In this document: one piece after another, positions 11,050-24,031 of the stretch
How the letters are laid out: every line of letters starts with the position of its first letter
Position numbering within the stretch: position 1 is the stretch's first letter
DNA from: Laguncularia racemosa
Lineage: Eukaryota > Streptophyta > Magnoliopsida > Myrtales > Combretaceae
Direction: 5' to 3'
Length of the DNA: 64,000 nt
Assembly: GCA_037954665.1 (NCBI GenBank)
Contig: JBBMOL010000023.1
Coordinates: forward strand, 3,038,001-3,102,000
The notes under the pieces: model-generated
Seen by the model: the letters and a program-made list of their open reading frames with translations, nothing else
Database searches by the model: none
Told to the model about the DNA's origin: nothing
Program-made: the position numbers and the translations under genes

Positions 11050-12339
11050 CCTACTGAAATACCCTCATCCTAAATCCTGTGGCAGGATACATGGGCTATA
11101 GAACAATGTTATATAATCTGCAAAAACAATGGAGAAGTATATAGGATCAACTTTTTTTCATGGTACCCTTTAAAAATGTAGATGATATTCAACCTGTTAT
11201 GAGAGATGGACCTTAGTTCATCAATGACCAGTACCTTGCTATCAAGAAGTGAGTTCCTAGCCTTAAAACATCCCTGATTAGCTTAGACTTGGCTGTGATT
11301 TAGATTTGAATGTAAGAATTCCCCTTAGAATATACTGTCCCTCACCTTTTAAGTAATTGGAGAAGTTATTAATCCTAAGCTTTGGTTTGATTTCTATATT
11401 ATTGGTGCTACCAAGTGAACATGTCTACCCCCTTAATACATACAACTTTAATTGATAACTAATACTACAAGGTTCAATATGAAAGGACCTTTGGACCCTA
11501 TAATCTATGGTTGCATTGGCCATATATTTGATTTTTTGCACTTTAAAAAATAGGATCGAGAAGGAGAATCTTCTTGAAAGAAATTTTAATTCGGTCAAGG
11601 TTCAACTTAATAATATCAACCATTACAATAATGTTGGTGTCTCTAGCATGGATGTGACTATTGTAGGTGTGGAGAATGGGAGATTCGATTAACAATAGTA
11701 TGGATAGAGGAAAAAAATATTTGATCTAGGAATCAATGCCCAATGGATACAAGCAGATGTTTCTAGTCCAACATAAGACACCTAGTAGGACTAAAAGTAA
11801 GGAGTCGAACCCTAATGATTACTTTAACAATAAGAGAATGAGAAGAGATGCAAAGGCACCAACATATCACTTCCTAAACACAATGGAGAAGTATACAGGA
11901 TCAACTTTTTTCACGGTATCCTTCAAGAAGGGAAATGATATTCAGCATATAATGAGAGATGGACCTTGGTTTATCAATGACCAATACCTTGCTATCGAGA
12001 TGTGGTTGCCTATACTCTCCCTTGACTTTCAAGTAATCAATGAAGTTATTAATCTTAAGCTTTGGTTTGATTTCTATACTATTGACGCTATCAAGTGAAC
12101 ATGTCCAAAACATGTCCAACTCCTTAATACATACCATTTTAATTGATAACTACTACTACTACAAGGTTCAATATGAAGGGAACTTTGGACCTTACAATTT
12201 ATGGTTGCATTGGTCATAAATTTGATTTTGTGCACTTTAAGAAATGGGGGCAAGAAAGAGAATATTTTCAAAAGAAATTTCAATCAGATTGAGAATCAAC
12301 TTAATAATATCAACCATTACAATAATGTTGGTGTCTTTA
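11050..12339 (+). pseudogene. Tandemly duplicated DUF4283/zinc-knuckle retroelement (LINE-type ORF1) fragments
   Basis: Two copies about 753 bp apart share long identical words: CAATGGAGAAGTATA-AGGATCAAC at 11127 and 11880, and the GPWFINDQ-YLAI block. The second copy has an open frame at 11736-12098. The conserved block (GPWFINDQYLAIEMWLP) resembles DUF4283, found in plant non-LTR element ORF1 and related proteins. A degenerate CCHC-like segment (YGCIGHKFDF) follows. Copy 1 has stops and copy 2 ends early. The second copy is cut at 12339 by the Ty3/gypsy insertion and resumes at 17990. Confidence 0.6.
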
Positions 12340-12878
12340 TGTAACAGGGAAGATTGGATAACAATTCATATGTAAATTAGTTAGCCAAAATTCGGAGGAA
12401 AATGTTTACTATTTCATTTCAATAATTTTTCTCCTTTCTTACATGAAACTATATATGTAATATGGGTTTTATAGATAAGGTTTGTTAAAAAAATCTCTAA
12501 CAACCCATGTGATCTGTTATGGTAAATTCTGGAACCAGATCTTCTTCTATGGGCTGGCTTCAATTTATAATTGTGGACAGGCTAATGGATGGGCTATTTC
12601 TTCCTCAACAGGCCGGCAGGATAGGCCCATGAGCCTTGGCCCCATTACCTAATACACCCGGTCCACCAGCAAACCCTCTACCCGTACTTCGGTTCACCTA
12701 CTCATATACCGACCCACCAACATACCCCCTTTTTACTTAACCAGTCACACGCGTGTCTCCGAACACTTCACTTCCTTTTCCTTAACTCTGACAATTTATT
12801 TCTTCTAAGTTACTTTACCCTTGCTTTCTACTCCCTCGACATCACAACCAGAAACCTTAATTCGACTTCCCAGTCACA
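12340..12878 (-). repeat. 3' LTR of the chromovirus
   Basis: A 539-bp copy of the LTR. The end of the pol frame (stop at 12857-12859) lies inside it. Confidence 0.92.
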
Positions 12879-15800
12879 GTCCCTTCCTCTTGAAGTTCCC
12901 TTGTCCACAAGGGAGAATAGGGATATCTAAGCTTCAAATCCTCTAAGAACTCCTAGGTCGCGTCTGCTGGAGGATGGTCTCGCCATAAGATAAGTCCCAT
13001 GGTTTCCGCGACATTCCCTCTTTTTACCATCTTTCTGTCTAATATTTTCACTAGATCCAACTCATTTTCTTCATTTATTGCAAGTAGTGATGGAAGATGG
13101 TCATTTCCAAAGCCGTGGTAGCGCTTCAGCTGTGAAACATGGAAGGTGTGGTGTATATCCGCTTCTGTTCGCAGCTTTAAACGGTACGCCACCTTCCCTA
13201 TCCTATCTACTATTTTGTAGGGCCCGTAATATTTAGCTGCTAGCTTCGAATTTAGGGTTCTCTTTAAGCTTCCTTGCCGGTAGGGTTGTAGCTTAAGTAA
13301 AACCCTATCTCCAATGTTAAACTCTTGGTCAATCTTCTTTCTATCAGCTTGTTGTTTCATCCTATTCTGAGCTCTCCGGAGATGAAACTTTAGGACCTTA
13401 ATTGCTTCTTCCCTCTTGGTCAACATGTTGTCCACAGTGGCATTATGTGAGTCCCCTGGAATGTACGGAAGGTGTAGTGGGGGAGGATACCCATATAAGA
13501 TTTCAAAAAGAGTCTTTTTAGCACTTGAATGGTAGTTAGTGTTGTACCACCATTCAGCCACCGCTAAATATTGACCTCATTTCTTAGGGTTATCACTGAT
13601 TATACATCTGAGGTAGGTTTCCAAACACCTATTGACTCTCTCCGTTTGGCCATCCGTCTGTGGATGGTAAGCTGTAGATAAATTCAATTCGACCCCTTGT
13701 AGCTTGAAGAATTCTTGCCAGAAATGACTAACGAATATAGGATCTCGATCACTAGTCAAACTTTCTAGTAATCCATGCAGCTTAAACACTTGTTCCAGAT
13801 ATAACCTGGCCACCTGAGGAGCTGTGTATGGGTGGGGCAAAGCCATAAAATGTGCATATTTACTTAAGCAATTTACTACTACCATAATCACCTCTCGCCC
13901 TTGGGATTTAGGAAGACTTTCTATGAAATCCATGGTAACGTCAACCCAACAGGTGTTAGGCACCGGTAATGGTTGTAGTAACCTAGGTGTAGCAATATCC
14001 TCAAATTTATGTTGTTGGCAGATTTCACAGTCTTGCACATATTGCCTCACATCCTTCTCTAACTTGGGCCAATAGAACACAGCACCTAACTTCTTGTAGG
14101 TGGTATGAGCTCCTGAATGTCCACCAAGTACCCCATCATGATACATTCCTAGTAGTCTCCTCCTCAATGGAATCGAAGGTCTTACTACACATTTACCCTT
14201 CCTCCTCAACATTCCGTGATTCAAAGTGAAATTCTTACACGCCTTTCCGGTTTCCAGTTGGTTCAGGATATCTAGGTAGCTTCCTGGCAACTTCCAGCTG
14301 TCTCTAATTTCTTGAATCAGTTCAGGGGTGGTGATGGTCACCTTCATGGTTTTCAACTCAGCTTGACCCAATCTGGACAGGGCATCAGCAGCCGCATTAG
14401 CTTGTCCACTCTTGTATTGTATCTTGTAATCCATTCCCAACAACTTAGTTAACCACTTATGTTGACTAGAAGTAACTAGTCGTTGTTCCAACAAGTGTTT
14501 CAAACTTTGATGGTCAGTTTTGATCACAAAGTGTTGTCCCATCAAGTAGTGCCACCATTTTTCCACTGCATATACTAAGGCTAGCAATTCCTTCTCATGT
14601 ACAGACAACCCTTGTTGTCTTTGAGATAAGGTCTTTCTTAGGAAGGCTATTGGGTGATGTTCTTGCATCAAAACAGCTCCAATTCCACTCCTACTGGCAT
14701 CCGTCTCTACCACAAACCCCTTAGTGTAATCCGGTAGGCTTAAAACTGAGGAACTTACCATAGCTGCCTTGAGAGCTTCAAAAGCCTATAAGTAGGTATG
14801 ATCCCAGTGGAAGTTATCCTTCTTTAACAACAATGTAAGGGGCCTTGCAATAACACTATAACCACTGATGAACCTTCTATAATAGCCCGTCAGCCCCAAA
14901 AAGCCTCTTAGTTGCCTTATATTCTTAGGAACTGGCCACTTAACAATGGACTCGATCTTCTTAGGGTCAGTAGCAACTCCTGCCCTACTTACAATATGCC
15001 CCAAATATTCAATCTGTGTTGCTCCAAAGACACACTTAGACCTCTTAAGGTAAAGCTGCTCTCGTCGAAGAACACCAAATACAGTTCGTAGGTGTTGTCC
15101 ATGGTCCTCAAGTGTTGGGCTGCACACTAGAATATCGTCAAAGAAGACTAAGACAAATTTCCACAGATAAGCCTTAAATATATGATTCATAAGTCCTTAG
15201 AAGGTAGATGGAGCATTTGTTAGGCCAAAGGGCATTACAAAGAACTCGTAATGCCCTTTATGTGTCTTGAAAGCTGTCTTGTAGATATCCTCAGGGCACA
15301 TCCTTATTTAATGATAGCCCGATCTTAAATCGAGCTTGCTGAAGTAAGCAGATCCATTTAGCTCATCAAATAGATCCTCAACGATAGGTATTAGAAACCT
15401 ATCCTTAACTGTCTGCCTATTCAACTCACGGAAGTTAACACACATGCGCCAAGTGTTGTCTTTTTTCTTCACTAAAACTACTAGTGAAGCGAATGGGCTG
15501 TGGCTGTGTTGAATAGTTCCACTCAAGAGCATCTCCCTAACCATCTCTTCCAGTACCGTCTTCTGCACTGCGGAATGCCTATAGGGTCTTATATTGACTA
15601 TCTTGGAATCCTCTTATAGTGGTATCCTGTGATCATGTACCCGGACTAGGAGTAATCTATGTGGTTCCTCAAATAAATCCAGGAACTCTTCCAGTATGTC
15701 CATGATAAGAGGGTGTAAACCTTGATGAGATCCATCCTGAACCCTCTCGTCCTTAGCCTTTACCATCTAGCATTCACACTGCACAGCCCTTCCACCCACA

Positions 15801-17426
15801 ATGATTCTACTCAACTCAGATGATTTGATAAACTTCAATTGCTCCCTATTTCCCACCAACCTATAGTTCTGATTATTCAGCTCAAAATCCATAGTTAAGT
15901 TGGAAATTCCAACGTATTGTACTTAATGATCCCAACCAGGGTAACCCTAGGATAATGTTGCATCCAAACAAGGTTAACAAATAAACTTCTACCACAAACT
16001 TGTATCCTTGTGTTTTCCAAGTAAAATTGGAAATTTTACTCGTGCTGTAAACCTCGGTGCCATCAGCCAAGGTTACCTTCATTGGGGGAATGTCAGTAAG
16101 GGGGCATTTAAATCTTTTAGCAAGGCATTCATCTATAAAGTTTAATGAACTGCCAGTGTCTATGAGAATACCCACCTTCCTTCGTTTGTAGCTCCCTTGT
16201 ATCTTCATGCTACTTAGAGAGGGTCCTCTTTCTGTATCCAAGGCGTTGAGAGTGAGATTGGCAAAGTTAGACTCAGCCCCTACTTGAGATCCTTCCTCGT
16301 CATCTACCCCTATGGGTTCCTCCTCTGCATCCACTACCAGCATATTCAACTTTTTCTTGCAACGATGTCCTGGACCAAAAGGTTCATCACACCAGAAGCA
16401 TTGCTTCTTCCTTCTCTTTTCTTCTAGTTCCTCAGGAGTCAATCTCTTAGTTAGGTGCGTTTGAGGGTTGAATGTGTTTGATGGTCTGGGTGTGTTGTAG
16501 TGTTTGGTGGGATTATTGGTGTTTGGGTTGATGTTGGGTTTGTTCGTGTTGGTGATGGTGGTAGTGTTCTTAGGGTAGGTCTGGTTTTTACTAGGAGGTG
16601 GGTAAGGGTTGAAGTTGGGTGTGTTTGAATTGTAGGTTATACGGGGTGTCTTAAGGTATTGATTGGTAGACAACAGGTTAGCTTCTTGCAGTTTGGCTAG
16701 TGAGTAAGTTTCTTGTAAGGTTTGTAGGTTAAACATTCTAATGGGGTATTGTATAGATGGATGTAAACCACTCATAAAACTGCTAATCAAGTAATTTTCT
16801 GGTAATTTGACATGAGTAACTAGGTGTTCAAACTCCTCCAAATAATCTTGCAACGATCCTTGTTAGTGTAACTCTTTAAGTTCAGCCATGGGGTCCTCAT
16901 AGGCCTTCTCCCCAAATCTGGCTTGTGAAGCCTTAACAAACTCATTCCAAGTGACAACATGGTGACCCTCAAGAGTCTGAATGTATGAATGATACCATTT
17001 CAAAACCTTTCCCTCTAAATACATGGCTGCCACCCTAATCTTCCAGTCCTCAGGAGTTGAATCAATTTCAAAGTATTGATGTGCCTTGTATAACTAGTCC
17101 TTAATGTCATTACCATCAAAAGATGAAAAATCCACCCTAGGTGCTCGTGTTTGCAAATGGTTTTCTACCACTACAGTGTGAGCTAATGCTAACCCATGTT
17201 TATCATCAGTTTCAGGTTTCTTACCAGAATCTATTGCCTTGGAGCCAGATGCTTCCAACCTGTCAGATTTACTTGTCTTTAATTCAGCAATGGTAAGTAT
17301 CTATTGATCCATCAGCTCTTGCATTCTCTTGAGTGTGTCATGAATGGGTTTAAGAGCTTCTTCTGTGTGTTCCTTCACAGCATTACGCATGGCCTCATCA
17401 AGCTTCTTGGATTCACGGGTCTCCAT
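12857..17426 (-). pseudogene. gag-pol of the chromovirus, broken by several stops and a frameshift
   Basis: The start is the ATG at 17426, just after the PBS. Recognisable domains, in order, are: gag with an atypical zinc knuckle (CFWCDEPFGPGHRC, about 16370-16410); aspartic protease (LIDTGSSLNFID, about 16125-16165); RT with FFDDIL (about 15130-15150); RNase H (VETDASRSGIGAVL, about 14680-14720); integrase with an H-C zinc region (about 14010-14130) and a catalytic core (DFIESLP, SDRDPIF, TDGQTERVN); and a C-terminal chromodomain (about 12890-13010). In-frame stops lie near 12950, 13575, 14787, 15197, 15310, 15615, 15768, 16862, 17098 and 17302, with a frameshift near 15890. Each stop sits where a Gln or Trp codon is expected. 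The copy cannot make a full polyprotein. Confidence 0.88.
12879..12894 (-). other. Polypurine tract of the chromovirus
   Basis: The minus strand reads CTTCAAGAGGAAGGGAC directly before the 3' LTR, a purine-rich second-strand primer site. Confidence 0.75.
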
Positions 17427-17436
17427 GGCAACAACC

Positions 17437-17448
17437 GCTCTGATACCA
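17437..17448 (-). other. Primer binding site (initiator Met tRNA) of the chromovirus
   Basis: The minus strand reads TGGTATCAGAGC two bases inside the 5' LTR. This is the usual complement to the 3' end of plant initiator methionine tRNA. Confidence 0.9.
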
Positions 17449-17450
17449 CT

Positions 17451-17989
17451 TGTAATAGGGAAGATTAGATAACAATTCGTATGCAAATTAGTTAGCCAAA
17501 ATTCGGAGGAAAATGTTTACTGTTTCATTTCAATATTTTTTCTCGTTTCTTACATGAAACTATATATGTAATATGGGTTTTACAGATAAGGTTTGTTAAA
17601 AAAATCTCTAACAACCCATGTGATCTGTTATGGTAAATTCTGGAACCAGATCTTCTTCTATGGGCAGGCTTCAATTTATAATTGTGGACAGGCTAATGGA
17701 TGGGCTATTTCTTCCTCAACAGGCCGGTAGGATAGGCCCACGAGCCTTGGCCCCATTACCCAATACACCTGATCCACCAATAGACCCTCTACCCGTGCCT
17801 CGGTCCACCTACCCGTATACCGACCCACCAGCAGACCCCCTTTTTCCTTAACCAGTCACACGCGTGTCTCCGAACGCTTCACTTCCTTTTCCTTAACTCT
17901 GACAATTTATTTCTTTTAAGTTACTTTACCCTTTCTTTCTACTCCCTTGACATCACAACCAGAAACCCTAATTCGACTTCCCCGTCACA
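17451..17989 (-). repeat. 5' LTR of the chromovirus
   Basis: Upstream LTR for the minus-strand element. It pairs base for base with 12340-12878 and ends directly at the CTTTA target duplication. Confidence 0.92.
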
Positions 17990-18240
17990 CTTTAGCATGG
18001 ATGTGACTATTGGAGGTGTGGAGAAGGTGAGATTCGATTAACATTAGTCCAGATAGAGGGGAAAAAAAGTCATCTGATCTAGGAATCAATGCCCAATGGG
18101 TAAAAAGCAAACATTTCTAGTCCAACATAAGACACCTAGTAAGACTAAAAAAAAAGGAGTCGAACTCTAATGATAACTTTAGCAATCAAAGAACAAGAAG
18201 AGACGCAAAAGGAATTCATATATCACTTCCTAAAAAAGCA
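17990..18240 (+). pseudogene. Continuation of the DUF4283-type fragment after the chromovirus
   Basis: TTTAGCATGGATGTGACTATT resumes the sequence interrupted at 12339. It matches 11645-11880 (GGAATCAATGCCCAATGG and CTAGTCCAACATAAGACACC) with substitutions. A third partial unit starts near 18238 and then loses similarity. Confidence 0.65.
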
Positions 18241-19255
18241 ATGGAAAAAGATAGCAACGAATTCTAAGGGAAAGCATGTATTGTTACAAATAAACAGGAG
18301 ATGGGTGGCGAGCATTTGTTACCTAAAGGAGGCATTGGTTACATCATACGAGGCACCTAAGAACAACCATAATTGGTAATGATGCCACTTGAGTAGGTTA
18401 AGAGTTACCGTTTCAAGAACAGCATATTTGATGGAAATAGTAAAGGGACCCAGTTGATGAAAGCAATAACGAGTTAGACTTAGAAATATATTAGATTTCA
18501 AACAAAAGAGATTGGACTTGCAATATTATGATTTGGGTAGTAATGCTCAGCAGAATCAATTTGGTTTTAAAGTCGTAATTGGTAGCAACTTTTAACATAG
18601 AAGAGGGAAATAATGTTGCATTATTGTTTCCTCAATAAAAGGAAGTAGCACACCTTAACACTAACAAGGATGCCTCCTACATTGCCATCGACCAGAGTCA
18701 ATTACATCGTCATTGACCCATGTCCCAATGGAAGTTGCCTATGCTATTCCAGAGGCCCGACCCTTCAAAATCTTCACTAGAATGCGAGGGAAGCCTCGTC
18801 TAAAAGATAAAAGACAAGCTATGGAGGATATGGTGCATTGCTATCAACACAATCTATTTGTTGTCCTTGAAGCCTACATTTTAAAGATTGGAGCAAGAGA
18901 TCTCAGACTTGAATTATACTTCGAAGAATTCATCTACATACTATTAGAATAAGGGGTGTCACCATAATCTTTAGAACTCAACTATGTATGCATAAACCGG
19001 TTGCACACAACTCAGCAAGAAATACACATACCACTTGAGGTATTAAATCTTCCCCTTTCTTGATTCTTCTCTACCATTTATGTTAGTTATAGATTTCAGG
19101 AAGGAAAAATTATTTGGGAAAATATAGACAATCTCTTAATTCATGTAAGCAAAACCAATTTTTTTTTTGAATGACTTTGATGAAATCCTAAAAAGCGAGG
19201 AAAAAAATGTGGGGCTGTACCTATTTCCCAGACATGTATCAATGTTTACTAATCT
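18241..19255. other. Degraded sequence, probably transposon debris
   Basis: Short frames at 18170-18379 and 18713-18952 show no family I recognise. The surroundings are retroelements on both sides, and no splice structure or conserved block supports a host gene. Confidence 0.35.
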
Positions 19256-19621
19256 TGATGTGGAGCAAGACACCCCAAACAAACCCAACATGCCCTCCAA
19301 CACAACTATAGAATGTATACCACAAAAAAACACAAGACCAACCAACACGCCTCCTTATATGAGCGTGTCAATGGGTGTGTCCATCAACATGGTGGTCTAT
19401 ACGCCCATGATAGAGGGCGTGCTGAAGATGTCCAAGCGCAAATTTCCATAGAACACGACATGGGCTTCTACATACTCATGTTAAAGGCTATGCTGATTCT
19501 CGACTTAGGTTTTTATATATTTCCTTTTGTTTTTAGAGGCTTTTATCACTTTGTCACTTTCTATGATTTCTTGGATCGATCATCGATTGATCTTGATTAA
19601 ACATGCTTACTCGTTGCATCC
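19256..19621 (+). repeat. 5' LTR of the old Ty3/gypsy element
   Basis: About 366 bp, from TGATGTGGAGCAAGACACC to TTGCATCC. Its final A appears mutated to C. It aligns with 24032-24444 but lacks two segments present there. Confidence 0.85.
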
Positions 19622-19639
19622 GTTGGTGTTTAGAGTAGT

Positions 19640-22600
19640 GCTTTGATGACTTGATTGAGCATTTCGATGCTATGGGATTCGATGCCAACTAGGACAAGAA
19701 TGGTGTCGTAATGCAACCTAAGGCAAAGTATGTGCAAGGCAATCCCGTTGTTAGACCTATAGTTACAAACCATAGGTTACAGGCATATGATGACAACTTA
19801 GAGGAGGAAGATCAGGTGTTGTTTGGGGAAGAACAACCATATAGGTGAGGTGGCGATGGTGGTAGATACCATAAATATGATGGTAGGGGTGACTTCAAAG
19901 AGTGCGGGGAGTTCAAACTAAAGGTAGACATTCTCAACTTTAATGGTAATTTAAATATTGAGGATTATTGATTGGATTACTAAGATAGATAGAATATTTG
20001 AATATATGGAAATACTTGAGGGAAGAAGAGTGAAATTGGTAGCCTGTGGATTGAAAGGGGGTACTTCAGCCTAGTAGGAGAGGCTTTAAAGTAGGCAGTA
20101 TCGTGAGGGTAAATAACCCATTAGAATTTGGAATAGAATGAAACAATTATTATAGCGGGATTTCCTATCTCCCGATTATGAGTAGATTCTGTTTCAGCAA
20201 TATCAAAGGTGTCACCAAGGGTAGAGAACTGTACATGATTACATCGTAGAATTCATGCAATTAGTTGAGAGGAATGACCTGTGGGAGAGTGAGGGTTAGC
20301 AGGTAGCCAAGTATTTAGATGGGTTGAGAATGCAAATTAGAGATAAAATTGGGGTACATGTTTTACATACATTGAATGAGGCTAAGAACATAGCCCTGGG
20401 AGTTGAATCGATGTTGTAGGAAAAGAGTAGTTTTTTTATGGTGGAAATAGGAGATTTAGGGATGAAGGTTCTAGTAGGCATGTGGTTGAGAAGGGTAAAC
20501 TCATGTTTGAGTTTCCAGGGGTGGTTACTGAAAAGAAAGAGGAGAGGGCTACAGGTAAGAAAATAGTTGAAACAAAAGAAATATAGTGATAGAATAATCC
20601 GTATGCAAAGCCGATATTGGAAAAGTGTTACAGATGTAATCAGCCTAAGCATAGATCCAATGATACCCTAATAGGAGAGCAGTGAATACAGTGGAGAGAG
20701 ATAAGGAAGAAGGGATAAATTGTGAGCCAAATGGAGGTGACAAGTACTATGAGGAGGAGGATGAGAATGACGAACATGCGCATATAATTAGAAAATTGAT
20801 GTTAGCACCGAAACAAGAGGAGTAGACTCAATGACATCAACTATTTTGCACTAGGTGCACTATTGAGGGAAGGATATTTGAATTAATAGTGGATAGTGGT
20901 AGTTGTGAAAATATCATAGGTAAGGAGGTCGTACAAGCATTGCAGTTACTAGTTAAGAAACATCCTAACCCTTATAACTTTGGGTGGATCAAGGCTGTAG
21001 AAAAGATTGAGGTTAGAGAGCGTTGCAAGGTATCTTTCTCTATTGGTAAATATAAGGACAAAGTATATTGTGATATAGTGGATATGGATGCTTATCACTT
21101 ATTGTTTAGTAGACCTTGGTAATATGATGTTAATGCACAATATGCAGGTAAGGAAAATTTATATAGGTTGAAGAAGGATAGGGTGAAATTTACTCTTTTA
21201 CCTTTGAAGATAGCAAATCATCCTAAGCCTTATAAGGTAGAAGGATGTTCTTTCCTTACGATCACTTAGCTTGAAAGGGAGATGGAGGTTACTATGAAAG
21301 AATCATAGACTGTATATGTGTTGATTGTAAAGCAGATCTTGACAATGGGTAAGGATGAGCAGGTGGAGGAGGTACCTGACAATATCAAGGGTTTGCTAGT
21401 GGAGTTCAGTGAGGTGTTACCTGAGGACTTACTAGAGGGCTTACCTCCCATGAGGGACATACAACACCACATCGACTTAATTTTTGGTGCCAACATGCCA
21501 AATCTGCCACACTACAAGATAAGTTCGAAGGAAAATAGAAATACTACAAGAAAAAGGTACAAGAGTTGATTCAAAAGGGTTTTATCAGGAAGAGCATGAG
21601 CCTATGTGTTGTACCTGCCTTACTAACCCCAAAGAAATATGGGAGTTGGAAAATGTGCATGGACAGCAGGGCTATTAATAAAATCACCCTTGGCTATAAG
21701 TTTCCAATCCTAAGGTTAGAAGACATGTTAGATCAATTGAGTGGAGTTGTTATAATCTCAAAGATTGGTTTGAGAAGTGGCTATCATTAGATTAGGATCA
21801 AGCCAGGGGATGAGTGGAAGATAACTTTTAAGATTAAGGAGGGCTTGTATAAGTGGTTGGTCATGCCATTCAGCTTTAGCAATGCACTTAGCACCTTTAT
21901 GAGGGTCATGAACTAAGCATTAAGACCTTTCATTGGTCGCTTTATAGTTGACTATTTTGATGATATCCTCGTATGTAGTCAATATGAGGAGGAACATTTA
22001 GGGCATTTGAAGGAAGTGTTGAATGTGTTGAAAATGAGCAAATTGTATGTAAATGTGAAAAATGTATATTCTTATTTAGAAAGCTATTATTTCTAGGTTC
22101 TGTAGTTAGTGATGATGGGATATAGGTGGATGGAGAGAAGGTTAAGGCTATCAGAGAATGGTCTAATCCACAAACTGTTACTGAGTTACGGAGTTTCTTG
22201 GGATTAGTTAGTTTTTATAGGAAATTTATCAAACATTTCAACACTATTGCAATACTTATGACCAAATGTCTAAAGAAGGGTAGATTTCAATGGAGTGATG
22301 AAGTTGAAGTCAGTTTTGCTGTGTTAAAGAGAAGCTATATAGTGCACCTGTTTTAGCACTACCTGATTTTAACAGACTATTTGAGGTAGATTGTAATGCA
22401 AGTGGGGTTGGTATAGGAGCTGTGTTATCTTAAGAAAAGAGACCCATTGCATTCTTTAATGAAAAGTTATGTGATTTAAGAAGAAATTGGTCCAAATATG
22501 ATAAGGAATTTTACTTAATAGGGCGTGCCTTAAGGACGTAGGAACATTATTTAATTGGGAAGGAGTTTTATCTTGTATTTAGATTATGATTCTTTCAAAC

Positions 22601-24028
22601 ATTTGAATAACTAGACTAGAATTAACAAAAACATGCATACGAGGTGGATCCAGTTCTTGTAAAAGTTTCCTTTCAGGCTGAGACATAAGTCAAGTGTGCA
22701 AAATAAGGTACTTGATGCTTTAAGTAGGAGTGTTAATCTTATGATCACTTTATTTGTTGAAATTGTGGGATTCGAACACTTAAAAGAATTATATGAGACT
22801 AATGTTGATTTTAGGGAGACTTGGGAAAGGTGTATAAGTAGGCAACCTCGTGATGATTTCCATATCCATGACAGCTACCTAATGAAGGGGAATCAACTTT
22901 ATGTGCCTAAGTCTTCATTGAGGGAAAAGTTTATTCATGATCTACGTGGGGGTGGATTGGTTGGTCATCTAAGTAGAGACAAGACCATTGCTGCAATTAG
23001 TGATAGGTTTTATTAGCCTCATTTGTGGAGAGATGTGAATAGGATGGTGCAGCATTGTTATATTTGTCAGACAGTTAAGGGACAGTTTTTAAATACTGGA
23101 TTATACATGCCTTTGCCTGTTCTAGAGAATATCTGGGAAGACTTATCTATGGATTTTGTATTTAGGCTGCCTCATACTTAACGAGGCGTAGACTCTGTTT
23201 TTGTTGTTATTGACAGGTTTTATAAGATAGCCCATTTCATTTCATGCAAGAAGATAGCAAATACACAGGCTATTGCTAAGTTGTTTTTTAAAGAGGTTGT
23301 TCATCTCCATGGAAAAATCTATTAGCTCAGATTGAGACAGCAAGTTCCTGAGTCACTTCTGGAGGACCTTGTGGCAGATGTTTGATTCATCCTTGAACTA
23401 TAGTAGCACAACTCCCCTCAAATAGATGGGTAAACTGAAGCCACAAATAGAACACTAGGTAATCTAATTAGAAGCATTTGTGGGGAGAAGCCAAAGTAGT
23501 GGGATGTGGCATTAGCTCAAGCAGAATTCACTTACAACAGTATAGTTCATAGGACAACAGGAAAATCTCCATTTTCTATGGTCTACACCAAGAATCCTCA
23601 ACATGCCTTGGACTTGATCAAGCTTCCCAAGACTTCTGAGTTTAGTGTTGTAACAAAGAACTTAGCAAAAGATTGGTAGAACATGATAGTAGAGGTTTGT
23701 GAGAAGATAGAATAGTCTAATACTAAATACAAGGCAACAATAGACAAGCATCGAAGGGTGAAATTATTCTCAGTAGGTGACCAAGTGATGGTGTTCTTGT
23801 GGAAGGAGAGGTTTCCAATGGGGAAGTACAACAAACTGCAACCTAAGAAGTATAGCTCGTATCAGATCGTGCAGAAAATTAATGACAATGCATATGTCAT
23901 TGGATTGCCAAATAGTATATAGGCATCTCCAACACATTTAATGTGTTAGATATTTTTCCATTCTATCTTGATGATGTTCCTTTATATCTAGACAAGAACT
24001 CGGGGTCGAGTTCTTCCCCGGTGGAAGA
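19640..24028 (+). pseudogene. Decayed gag-pol of the old Ty3/gypsy element
   Basis: Surviving fragments include a protease region with an intact D-S-G motif (open at 20889-21122), RT pieces (21318-21569 and 21566-21790, VPALLTPKK and SRAINKI), a thumb/connection piece (22126-22356), an RNase H remnant near 22380-22700, an integrase zinc-binding region (22696-23016) and an integrase core with stops to about 23760. The frame changes repeatedly and many TAG/TAA codons replace conserved residues. Non-functional. Confidence 0.85.
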
Positions 24029-24031
24029 AAA

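Larger units (their letters stand above)
12340..17989 (-). mobile_element. Complete but inactivated chromodomain Ty3/gypsy retrotransposon (chromovirus)
   Basis: The two LTRs are the same length (539 bp each) and both begin TGTAA and end GTCACA. They are flanked by a perfect 5-bp target duplication CTTTA (12335-12339 and 17990-17994). On the minus strand the order is 5' LTR, PBS, gag, protease, RT, RNase H, integrase, chromodomain, PPT, 3' LTR. Hand alignment of the LTRs gives about 31 differences in 539 positions (about 94% identity), mostly transitions, so the insertion is moderately old. The total length of 5.65 kb and the chromodomain suggest a small chromovirus, perhaps Reina-like; the clade is an inference. 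Confidence 0.92.

Noticed and set aside
18713..18952. 79-codon frame as a host gene
   Set aside because: No start context, splice structure or family match, and it is embedded between retroelements.
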